Source of the DNA: Methanobacteriota archaeon
GTDB lineage: Archaea; Thermoplasmatota; Thermoplasmata; RBG-16-68-12
Reading direction: 5' to 3'
Length of the DNA stretch: 5,713 bases
NCBI GenBank assembly: GCA_005878515.1
Contig: VBLZ01000105.1
Span: forward strand, 1-5,713
Below the pieces are notes generated by a model. It worked only from the letters and a program-made list of their open reading frames with translations, made no database searches and was not told the DNA's origin. The position numbers and the translations under genes are program-made. This document shows positions 1-5,546 of the stretch, in pieces. Every line of letters begins with the position of its first letter. Positions within the stretch are counted from its first letter, which is position 1.

Positions 1-837
1 GGGATCGAACAACGAGGTGAAGATCGCGTTCCGGTTCCCGATCGTCATCGTGACGGCCATCGTCTCGCCGACCGCCCGCCCCAATCCCAGGACGACGGCG
101 CCAAAGATTCCTGCGCGGGCGTATCGGAGGACCGCGAGACGCGTGGTCTCCCACCGGGTCGCCCCAAGGCTGAGGGCCGCCTCCCTCTGGGTGTCCGGCA
201 CGGCGAGAAGTGCTTCCCGCGATACGGAGGAGATCGTCGGGATGATCATGACGGCGAGAATGACGCCGGCCGTGAACACATCCGAGCCGATCGGGTTTCC
301 TCGAAACAACGGCAAGAAACCAAGGATCGCTTGGACGGATGGCTCGATGTAGACCCGCATGACCGGTGCTAGCACGAAAATCCCCCAGAGGCCGTAGACG
401 ACGGACGGCACGGCCGCGAGGAGCTCGACGACGTACGTGAGCGGGGTCCGCAACCAACCCGGCGCGAGCTCCGAAAGGAAGATGGCGATCCCGAGGCTGA
501 TCGGGACGCCGAGGACCAGTGCGAGGGCCGATGTGACGAGCATCCCGTAGATAAACGGCGCAGCTCCGAAGACCTGCGACACGGGGTCCCAAACGGTGCC
601 GCCGAGGAATCCGAACCCGAACGTTTGAACCGACTCTTCGGCGGCGACGAACAGGATGGCCGCAATCAAGGCGAGCAGGCCGAGGACGGAGAAGGCGACA
701 ATCGTGGAAAGGGATTGAAAGATGAGATCTCCCGAGGTGGCGACGAGGCGTCTTTGCGCACCGCCTCGGGAAGTCCGAAATGGGTGCATGGGCGGTTCAA
801 TCGGCGAACCGTCCTCAGCTATGTAGCGTTTGCCCAT
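1..837 (-). CDS. pstC: PstC, phosphate ABC transporter permease subunit (3' end cut by window edge)
   Basis: PstC is one of the two membrane permeases of the high-affinity phosphate ABC importer PstSCAB. It pairs with PstA to form the channel and receives phosphate from PstS. The 279 visible residues show a cytosolic N-terminal tail, a first membrane helix near 39-66, the PstC signature ELLAAVPSVVYGLWGIFVLAP (138-158, read across a codon-exact frame), the EAA coupling loop REAALSLGATRWETTRLAVL (218-237) that contacts the ATPase, and GRAVGETMAV (253-262). The family is usually about 290-320 residues, so only the last helix is probably missing beyond position 1. The ATG at 837 overlaps the end of pstS by 23 nt. 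An in-frame ATG at 789 would leave a 25-nt gap instead. Neither start has a clear Shine-Dalgarno, so the start is uncertain while the identity is not. It is almost certainly co-transcribed with pstS. Confidence 0.93.
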   Translation of the reverse strand, partial: MGKRYIAEDGSPIEPPMHPFRTSRGGAQRRLVATSGDLIFQSLSTIVAFSVLGLLALIAAILFVAAEESVQTFGFGFLGGTVWDPVSQVFGAAPFIYGMLVTSALALVLGVPISLGIAIFLSELAPGWLRTPLTYVVELLAAVPSVVYGLWGIFVLAPVMRVYIEPSVQAILGFLPLFRGNPIGSDVFTAGVILAVMIIPTISSVSREALLAVPDTQREAALSLGATRWETTRLAVLRYARAGIFGAVVLGLGRAVGETMAVTMTIGNRNAIFTSLFDP

Positions 838-1975
838 TGAACGTGATGCTTCGAATCGCCCCTTCGTCCAAGGTCACGAGTCCGGCCGGCAACGTGGGAT
901 AGACGAGCGCTGCACCGCGGCTCTGTCCGTCGTGGACGGCCCACCACAGGAAGTCGACCAGCCCCTGCGCCTTCTGCGCCGTCATCGACGTACCGATCGT
1001 GTTCAACTCTTGGTAGACGAGGAGGTACGTGAGGCTCGCGATCGGATAGCTGGTCGCGCCCGCGGTGTTAAGAATCGAGACGTTGCCCCAATCACCGGAC
1101 GGGGTTGGCGGATTCGTGAACGACGCGGCCGCGGCTGCGGTGCTGGCTAGGCTCGGGAGGATCCAGTTCCCCGCCGGGTTCTGAATCTTCGCGACCTTCA
1201 TCGAGTTTTGGACCGTGTACGCGAGCTCAACGTACCCGATGGAGTCCGGCGTCGTGAGAATCTTGCCGGCCACACCGGAATTTCCCGACGCCCCGACCCC
1301 GACGGGCCAGTTGATTGACTTGCCGACGAGGCTCGAGTTCCAACCCGTGTTCTCCAGGTGCAGATAGCTCGTCCACACGAACGAGGTCCCGCTGCTGTCG
1401 GACCTGTGCACCACCGTGATCTGAGAACTCGGAAGCGTGACCCCCGGGTTCAAGGCGCTGATGTTCGCCGAGTTCCAGGTCGTGATCTTCCCGAGGAAAA
1501 TCTCACCCAGTACGTTCCCGGTCAGATTGAGGCCGCTCGAGAGGCTGGCCACGTTGTATGCCGCCGTCACCGCGCCAATCGTCTCCGGGACGTGGATGAG
1601 CCCCGGCGCCGCCGCCCGTTCGCTCGGCTTCAACGGCGCGTCCGATCCCGCGAAGTCCACGGTCTTCTGGGTGATCTGGGTAATCCCGGCGCCGCTCCCG
1701 ACGCAATTGTAGTTCACCTGGACCTGCGTTGGCTTGCCTCCGTACTTGAGGCTCACATTCGAATAGTCACTCGACCACTTCGTGATCAGCGGGCATGGGA
1801 AGGTCGCCCCGGCGCCCAGGATCGTGATTTTCTGTGTGGTTGGCGGGTTGAGCACGCCAGACAGCACCACGGCCGCGATCAGGATCAACACCACGGCGAC
1901 GACCACAACGACGACCCCGATGCCGCGCCGCGAACCCTTCTGCAGGCGCTGCTTTTCCTCTGGTGTTATTGCCAT
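815..1975 (-). CDS. pstS: PstS, phosphate-binding protein of the Pst ABC transporter, membrane anchored
   Basis: PstS captures inorganic phosphate outside the membrane and delivers it to PstCA. The 386-residue product has a basic N-terminus, one strongly hydrophobic valine-rich helix (about 19-40) and then the binding-protein fold. All eight phosphate ligands known from E. coli PstS can be placed: T58 and F59 in GAGATF, S94 in VGSGAG, D112 in GSDAPL, and R191, S195, G196 and T197 in RSDSSGT. There is no cysteine after the hydrophobic segment, so it is not a bacterial-type lipoprotein. The helix acts as an uncleaved anchor or Sec signal. Five N-X-S/T sequons (73, 150, 171, 213, 298) could be glycosylated. 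Cysteines at 61 and 91 sit beside pocket residues. A GTG start at 1984 (GAGGAG 3 nt upstream) is the alternative. I prefer the ATG at 1975, which has GGTGA 5 nt before it and GAGGAG 12 nt before it. pstC follows with overlap, and phoU diverges upstream. Confidence 0.94.
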   Translation of the reverse strand: MAITPEEKQRLQKGSRRGIGVVVVVVAVVLILIAAVVLSGVLNPPTTQKITILGAGATFPCPLITKWSSDYSNVSLKYGGKPTQVQVNYNCVGSGAGITQITQKTVDFAGSDAPLKPSERAAAPGLIHVPETIGAVTAAYNVASLSSGLNLTGNVLGEIFLGKITTWNSANISALNPGVTLPSSQITVVHRSDSSGTSFVWTSYLHLENTGWNSSLVGKSINWPVGVGASGNSGVAGKILTTPDSIGYVELAYTVQNSMKVAKIQNPAGNWILPSLASTAAAAASFTNPPTPSGDWGNVSILNTAGATSYPIASLTYLLVYQELNTIGTSMTAQKAQGLVDFLWWAVHDGQSRGAALVYPTLPAGLVTLDEGAIRSITFNGQTLHS

Positions 1976-2044
1976 TCGTTTCACCGACTCCTCTTCTTAC
2001 CCCGTTTTCTTTGCTTCCTTGAGTTCAGTCGGAGACGACCGGGC

Positions 2045-2060
2045 TCTATGAGGGTTATCC
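2045..2060 (+). repeat. Copy 1 of an imperfect 16-nt direct repeat, candidate operator
   Basis: TCTATGAGGGTTATCC agrees at 13 of 16 positions with TCTATGAGGCTAACCC at 2106-2121. The centre of each copy (GG.T.A.CC) is itself near-palindromic, as expected for a site bound by a dimer. This copy lies downstream of the predicted pstS transcription start, inside its leader. The two copies are 61 bp apart, close to six helical turns. The repeat is seen directly. Its role as a binding site is inference. Confidence 0.45.
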
Positions 2061-2097
2061 ACGAAGTCCTCCCTGTCAAACGGTGTCGAAGCAACAT

Positions 2098-2105
2098 CTA
2101 TATAG
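2098..2105. promoter_or_regulatory. Palindromic TATA-like box between pstS and phoU
   Basis: CTATATAG is a perfect palindrome in the AT-rich divergent region, so the same box could direct TBP in either direction. Read on the minus strand, it would start transcription about 26 nt further on, near 2073-2076, giving pstS a leader of roughly 100 nt. Read on the plus strand it would start near 2128, giving phoU a leader of about 36 nt that contains the AGGAG ribosome site. It is the best TATA candidate for pstS. Use for phoU is less certain because a second box exists at 2131. Confidence 0.55.
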
Positions 2106-2121
2106 TCTATGAGGCTAACCC
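2106..2121 (+). repeat. Copy 2 of the imperfect 16-nt direct repeat, candidate operator
   Basis: TCTATGAGGCTAACCC directly abuts the palindromic TATA-like box. For a rightward transcript starting near 2128 it lies between the TATA box and the start site. For the leftward pstS promoter it lies where transcription factor B would contact DNA just upstream of TATA. A protein bound here would therefore be expected to block either promoter. This is inference from position; the repeat itself is visible. Confidence 0.45.
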
Positions 2122-2128
2122 TTTTTGC

Positions 2129-2136
2129 TCTATAGC
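2129..2136 (+). promoter_or_regulatory. Second TATA-like box, candidate phoU promoter
   Basis: TCTATAGC follows a run of five T residues, 28 to 35 nt before the phoU ATG. If used, the start site would fall near 2157-2160, leaving a leader of only a few nucleotides and cutting off the AGGAG at 2151. The presence of that AGGAG therefore argues for the upstream box at 2098, or for use of both boxes. Confidence 0.3.
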
Positions 2137-2150
2137 ATCTGAGTAAGTCT

Positions 2151-2155
2151 AGGAG
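2151..2155 (+). promoter_or_regulatory. Ribosome binding site of phoU
   Basis: AGGAG lies 8 nt before the ATG at 2164, a normal spacing. It overlaps the in-frame GTG at 2155, which makes that upstream codon an unlikely start. It therefore decides for ATG. Confidence 0.6.
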
Positions 2156-2163
2156 TGAGGGGA

Positions 2164-3162
2164 ATGGAAGGACGGAAGCTTCAGCTGACGGGGGGCTCGA
2201 CCTACGTGGTCTCGCTCCCGAAACACTGGGTCGTCGATGCCGGCCTCAAGGCCGGGGACACGGTCTTCCTCGAGACGGAGCCGGAGGGGTCGGTGTCGAT
2301 CCGACCGCGGCCTGCGGAGAAACCGCAACTGCGCCGACGCATCTTCGAGGAAAAAGGCGAGGAACGTCGGGATCATCTGCTCCGCAAGTTGATCGGCGCA
2401 TACATCGGCGGCTTCAACTACGTCGAGATTCGGTTCCGCCCGGAGATGGGCCCCTTCGTGCGACGCGTCGCGAGGGACTTTAGCCGCATGGTCATCGGGC
2501 CGGAGGTCATCGAGGAGACCCGGAATTCGGTCGTGATCCAAGACCTGTCGGATACCGCGGAGCTCAGCGCCGAGAAATGCCTGCGTCGGATGCACCTCAT
2601 CGTTCGGGCCATGCATGAGGACGCGATCGAGGCGTTGCGGACCCAAGATGAGGCCCTCGCACGGGACGTGGCCCAGCGGGACCAAGACGTCGATCGCCTC
2701 TACTGGATGGTCGCGAAACAGTACAACGTTGCGCACACGACCGGTGGAACCGCGAACGGCGCGAAGAGCGAGCTGCATAACTATCGGCTCATCGCGAAGC
2801 TGCTCGAGCGGATCGGAGACCACGCGGAGCGCATCGCACGGACGTATCCCGCATTCGCGGAAGGGCGTCTCGAACCGAAGTTGATCAAGGAGATGGACGC
2901 TGCGCGGGAGTCCGCCACGGCCATCCTGGACAAGGCGTTCACCGCCTTGCTCACCGCGGACATCGACGCCGCGAACGAGGCCGTAGACGATCTCGCGAGG
3001 CACCAGAAGCTCATCGATGGCCTCTCCCACCATGTCGCGACGCGCAAAGGGGAGGAACTCCTCGCTCTCGCGGCCATCGTGGACAGCCTCGCTCGGAGCG
3101 CGAATTATGCCACAGACATCGCCGAAATCGCGATCGACCGCGCCGTCTTCCAGGGTACGTAA
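2164..3162 (+). CDS. phoU: PhoU-family phosphate uptake regulator with N-terminal AbrB-like domain
   Basis: PhoU proteins restrain the Pst transporter and link phosphate status to gene control. This 332-residue protein has the archaeal layout. An AbrB/SpoVT-like swapped-hairpin domain at 1-50 (RKLQLTGGSTYVVSLPKHW, then GLKAGDTVFL) is a likely DNA-binding or dimerisation module. A linker region (about 60-130) follows, then two three-helix PhoU repeats at about 133-226 and 240-330. The first repeat carries LERIGDHAERIA (214-225) with the E-x-x-x-D metal motif of the family. The equivalent in the second, LARSANYATDIAE (309-321), has A and N at those two places, so only one metal cluster looks intact. 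The ATG is chosen over a GTG at 2155 on the ribosome site. It is divergent from pstS, so it is well placed to control the pst operon and possibly itself through the shared region. Bacterial PhoU lacks the AbrB part. Confidence 0.92.
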   Translation: MEGRKLQLTGGSTYVVSLPKHWVVDAGLKAGDTVFLETEPEGSVSIRPRPAEKPQLRRRIFEEKGEERRDHLLRKLIGAYIGGFNYVEIRFRPEMGPFVRRVARDFSRMVIGPEVIEETRNSVVIQDLSDTAELSAEKCLRRMHLIVRAMHEDAIEALRTQDEALARDVAQRDQDVDRLYWMVAKQYNVAHTTGGTANGAKSELHNYRLIAKLLERIGDHAERIARTYPAFAEGRLEPKLIKEMDAARESATAILDKAFTALLTADIDAANEAVDDLARHQKLIDGLSHHVATRKGEELLALAAIVDSLARSANYATDIAEIAIDRAVFQGT

Positions 3163-3227
3163 TCTCCATAGGCCTACGGAGAATACGAACCAAGGGTTTG
3201 TCCCCCACGGATGACGTGGCTTGCTCA

Positions 3228-3560
3228 ATGGGTTCCTCAGGGGGGTCCGCCCCACTCCGGGCGGAAGAAGTGGTACGTCGATTCTACGATTTCCTCGCGC
3301 GAGGCCGCCTCGTCGATGCGCTGAACTTGTTCACCACGGACGCGAGGCTCCGCGATCCCTCCGGGCGGGAGTCGGCCGGAATCCGAGCGATTACCTCCTC
3401 CCTGTTGACGTATCGCGTGCCGCAAGACATCGCGGTCGAACAAATGGAGCCAGAGGACGGGGAGATCCGCGCGACCGTCCGATCGCCGAGCGGGCGATCC
3501 ATTGGCCGGTTCTCCGTGGCACGGGGCCGGATCAAATCGCTTCGCATGGAACGCGCGTAG
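3228..3560 (+). CDS. Small NTF2/SnoaL-like protein, function unknown
   Basis: This 110-residue protein resembles the NTF2-like superfamily, a cone-shaped alpha+beta fold used both by small enzymes and by ligand-binding proteins. The recognisable part is the opening helix and first strand, EEVVRRFYDFLARGRLVDAL (13-32) followed by NLFTTDARLRDPSG (33-46). The conserved GI..I turn (51-55) and a C-terminal beta pattern come next. The family is usually 110-140 residues, so it is complete but short. No catalytic residues can be assigned with confidence. I take the ATG at 3228. An in-frame TTG at 3198 would add ten residues of no family character. Neither start has a clear ribosome site. It lies 65 bp behind phoU on the same strand, with no obvious promoter or terminator between, so co-transcription is plausible. 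A role in phosphate control is not shown. Confidence 0.72.
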   Translation: MGSSGGSAPLRAEEVVRRFYDFLARGRLVDALNLFTTDARLRDPSGRESAGIRAITSSLLTYRVPQDIAVEQMEPEDGEIRATVRSPSGRSIGRFSVARGRIKSLRMERA

Positions 3561-3590
3561 GACTCTTCTGCGGCTAGTCGGAATGAGGCC

Positions 3591-4415
3591 TCAGGACTTG
3601 AGCACCTTTTCAAAACACTCGTCGATGCCCGCGAACTCCGCGACGTCCCCGCTCCATGTGGGCAGGATCCCGGCGTACCGGTCCTCGAAGTCCTGCAGGG
3701 CGTCGCTCACGGCGTATTTCACGTGCTCGGCGTCCATGTCCTTCGCGACCGCGGCTGCAATCGTGTGCAGGCCTCGGACGAAGTGGACCGTGTAGGTTCC
3801 GTATCGAAGCTCGTCGAGATTACCCGCCTTCGTCGAGAGGGTTTGTTTCACGAACTCTTGGACGGCCACGAGCATCCCGCTGAGGATGTCCCGATCGAGA
3901 TCGGTCCGGAGCGTGTCCGAGTAGTGGCGGATCAGGATTCCGGCCTTGGTGATGATGAAGAGTTCCGAGATGCCCGTGGAGGTGCCGAACGCGATGCCCA
4001 AGGCCTCCGCGATTTTCGCGGCGGTGCGTTTCATCTCGAGCTTGAGCACGCCGAGGTTGGCGCTCCGATCGACGAGCGTGAGCAGGCTGACGTCCCCGGC
4101 CGCGAACTGGACGACCGCGACGTTCGCTTGGTCGCCATCCATGATGATGAAGCTCGGACCAGCCATCTCAATGTTCTCGAAGACCCGCGCCCCGGACTGT
4201 GCGATCAGCGTGCTCATCGCCGAGAGGACGGCGGGGCTGACCCCGCTTTGGATGTCGCTGGCCACCGTCAACCCGTTTCCGTCGGCGATCACGGATCCGC
4301 GGATGCCGTTCGTCTTCCGGCGGAACTCGCCGAGGATCTTGCCGAGTTGTCCTTCGATGCCTTCGTCGGAGAAATTGGAGAGGGCCGCCTTCCGTCGCGA
4401 CTCACTTCGCTGCAT
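3591..4415 (-). CDS. Roadblock/LC7 domain protein fused to a longin-like domain
   Basis: Roadblock/LC7 and longin domains are related folds that form dimeric platforms for small GTPases; bacterial MglB with MglA is the known prokaryotic example. In this 274-residue protein, residues about 22-138 read as Roadblock: LGKILGEFRRKTNGIRGSVI, the DGNGLTVAS turn (45-53), and a closing helix rich in K and E. Residues about 148-272 resemble a domain common in archaeal signalling proteins: ISELFIITKAGILIRHYS, then DLDRDILSGMLVAVQEFVK (172-190), an RYGTYTVHFVRG hairpin (204-215), and a C-terminal helix ending FEDRYAGILPTWSGD. There is no membrane segment, so it is cytosolic. The ATG has GGGAGGG 6 nt upstream and lies inside the preceding gene, a 14-nt overlap that suggests translational coupling to the membrane protein. 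No GTPase partner is visible. The Roadblock call is firm. The longin-like call rests on remembered family patterns. Confidence 0.82.
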   Translation of the reverse strand: MQRSESRRKAALSNFSDEGIEGQLGKILGEFRRKTNGIRGSVIADGNGLTVASDIQSGVSPAVLSAMSTLIAQSGARVFENIEMAGPSFIIMDGDQANVAVVQFAAGDVSLLTLVDRSANLGVLKLEMKRTAAKIAEALGIAFGTSTGISELFIITKAGILIRHYSDTLRTDLDRDILSGMLVAVQEFVKQTLSTKAGNLDELRYGTYTVHFVRGLHTIAAAVAKDMDAEHVKYAVSDALQDFEDRYAGILPTWSGDVAEFAGIDECFEKVLKS

Positions 4416-4824
4416 CCCGGTCCCTCCCGGATCGGTCCAGGATCGCAGCCTTTTCGAGCAGCACGGATCGGCCCGTGTTCGACTTCTTGATCATCCGGAG
4501 GAGCGTACCCTTCGGAGGCCGCACGATCAGGAACAGCTCGTACGTCCCGTAGCCCATTCCGCCCAGCCAGAGGACCAACAGCCCGGTTCCGATCGCCGCG
4601 GGGACGCCCACCGCAATCATGGACGCGCAGATCAGGACGGTCAGGGCGATGAACGCGACGGTGAACGCGCCAAGGAACCGCTGGATGCGCTTTTCCATGA
4701 TGAACATGCGCGCCCGCCGGACGTCTTTGTCCATGCGCGTGAACGCGAGGAACGTGACGGTCAGCAGGCCCGTGATGATCCCGAAGAAGGCGAGGAATCC
4801 GACGACGGCCCAGAGCTCTGCCAT
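4402..4824 (-). CDS. Three-helix membrane protein, function unknown
   Basis: I do not recognise the family. The 140-residue product has three hydrophobic segments at about 5-28, 51-72 and 76-100. A very basic loop sits between the first two (RMDKDVRRARMF and EKRIQR, 30-49), and the polar C-terminal tail is mostly charged. By the positive-inside rule the N-terminus is outside, and the loop and tail are in the cytosol. The start is ATG 4824, with a TATA-like box about 45 nt upstream and no clear ribosome site, so the leader may be short. Its stop codon lies 14 nt inside the Roadblock/longin gene, so the two products are probably made together. A cytosolic basic loop and tail would suit a docking site for that partner, which is inference. 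The coding strand is supported by clean hydrophobic periodicity and by the overlap arrangement. Confidence 0.75.
   Translation of the reverse strand: MAELWAVVGFLAFFGIITGLLTVTFLAFTRMDKDVRRARMFIMEKRIQRFLGAFTVAFIALTVLICASMIAVGVPAAIGTGLLVLWLGGMGYGTYELFLIVRPPKGTLLRMIKKSNTGRSVLLEKAAILDRSGRDRDAAK
4422..4428 (-). promoter_or_regulatory. Ribosome binding site of the Roadblock/longin gene
   Basis: GGGAGGG on the minus strand lies 6 nt before the ATG at 4415 and inside the 3' end of the preceding gene. It allows re-initiation by ribosomes finishing the membrane-protein gene, and it fixes the start at 4415. Confidence 0.6.
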
Positions 4825-4864
4825 GGCTGGTCGAACGCTCGGCCTGCCATTGCCGCCTGCGGGC

Positions 4865-4872
4865 GAATATAC
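4865..4872 (-). promoter_or_regulatory. TATA-like box before the three-helix membrane protein gene
   Basis: GTATATTC on the minus strand stands out in otherwise GC-rich sequence. A start about 26 nt downstream would fall near 4843, giving a leader of roughly 19 nt before ATG 4824. It suggests that this gene and the Roadblock gene can be transcribed apart from the zinc-ribbon gene upstream. Confidence 0.4.
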
Positions 4873-4960
4873 CTATCGTTCCGAATGTTCTCTTTTGTCA
4901 CTAGCTGAGGGCGGATCCGGCACAGGCATCGCTCGCACGCCAGAGTGAGGTCGTCGCGAC

Positions 4961-5449
4961 CTAGAGCGGCTCCCCGCATTTCCGGCAATATGTCGCGTCT
5001 TCCGCTTCCAGGTTGCCGCAGTTTCGGCACTTGACCTTCACGATTTCTTTCGGCGGCATCGGACCGGTTCCCGGTTGGCCCGTCGAACCGCGAGCCCCCG
5101 AAAGGGCCTGCTGCATGTACGTGTCGAGCATGTCCGGGGACATCGATGACCCGCCGGCCATCCCTCCGCCCACCCCCATCATGCCGGACATGAACGCACT
5201 GCGGAGCATTGTCCCTCCCAGTCCGATCAGGGTGAAGCCGAATCCCCACACCGCGTACGGGAGATACCACCCGCCCGGGCTGACGAGTCCGGTGATATTG
5301 TTGCCATCCGTCGGTGGCGGACTGATGTAGGAGTCGAGCTGGCCCGCGATGTATGCCGAATATCGAAAGACGACAAGGCCGGCCCCGATGAGGACGAGCC
5401 CCATGATGATTATCCTGCCCCGGCGACCCCGTCTTCGCTTCGGGCCCAT
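4961..5449 (-). CDS. Two-helix membrane protein with C-terminal zinc ribbon
   Basis: The family is not recognised beyond its domains. The 162-residue product opens with a strongly basic stretch (KRRRGRRGR, 4-12). It has membrane helices at about 13-33 and 64-84, joined by an outer loop rich in P, T and N (41-62). A flexible Met/Gly-rich segment (86-105) follows, then a Pro/Gly linker and a short zinc ribbon at the very end: C141-x2-C144 with C155-x2-C158, in CRNCGNLEAEDATYCRKCGE. Both ends should face the cytosol, so the ribbon is a cytosolic metal-binding tip, perhaps for protein contact. Zinc-ribbon tails of this type occur in many archaeal membrane proteins of unknown role. ATG 5449 is preferred, although GGGAGGG touches it with too little spacing. 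An in-frame TTG at 5464 is possible. It lies 136 bp upstream of the three-helix protein on the same strand. Confidence 0.78.
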   Translation of the reverse strand: MGPKRRRGRRGRIIIMGLVLIGAGLVVFRYSAYIAGQLDSYISPPPTDGNNITGLVSPGGWYLPYAVWGFGFTLIGLGGTMLRSAFMSGMMGVGGGMAGGSSMSPDMLDTYMQQALSGARGSTGQPGTGPMPPKEIVKVKCRNCGNLEAEDATYCRKCGEPL

Positions 5450-5507
5450 CCCTCCCGCCGACAATCTCGAAACCCCCCGGTCCGCGAGGCCGGGATTCGC
5501 CGAAGGA

Positions 5508-5516
5508 GGATTAAAG
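5508..5516 (-). promoter_or_regulatory. Weak TATA-like box before the zinc-ribbon membrane protein gene
   Basis: CTTTAATCC on the minus strand is the only AT-rich element between the aldehyde dehydrogenase stop and this gene. Transcription would start near 5486 and give a leader of about 37 nt to ATG 5449. The match is poor and the call tentative. Confidence 0.25.
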
Positions 5517-5546
5517 GTATTCTGGAGTGGGCGGGAAGCGCACGCA

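Noticed and set aside
17..352. Open frame on the plus strand at the left edge
   Set aside because: It lies opposite the pstC segment that holds the EAA loop and GRAVGETMAV, so it is a shadow.
1358..2146. Open frame of 262 codons on the plus strand opposite pstS
   Set aside because: Its product is arginine-rich and featureless, runs across the divergent promoter region, and lies opposite a PstS with all ligands conserved.
2149..3255. Long open frame on the minus strand opposite phoU (368 codons)
   Set aside because: It is a mirror of the phoU codon pattern in GC-rich DNA. Its translation is rich in R, D, E and P with no family motif, while the plus strand encodes a clear AbrB-PhoU protein.
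3221..3577. Alternative plus-strand frame and two minus-strand frames over the NTF2-like gene
   Set aside because: Their products are arginine/glycine-rich without pattern. Only the frame from 3228 shows the NTF2-like helix and strand order.
3561..3590. Possible bidirectional terminator between the convergent genes
   Set aside because: The 30-bp gap has no T run longer than two and no convincing hairpin.
4848..4850. Minus-strand ATG 26 nt upstream of the three-helix gene start, out of frame
   Set aside because: It opens a frame of only 29 codons, rich in S and G and ending inside the gene. It probably lies at or before the predicted transcript start.
3723..4908. Two long plus-strand open frames opposite the Roadblock and three-helix genes
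   Set aside because: They have no recognisable domains. The minus-strand genes have a good ribosome site, a coupled overlap and domain matches.
5474..5495. Small inverted repeat (CCCGG...CCGGG) before the zinc-ribbon gene
   Set aside because: The stem is five or six G/C pairs, expected by chance in GC-rich DNA, and no T run follows on either strand to suggest a terminator.
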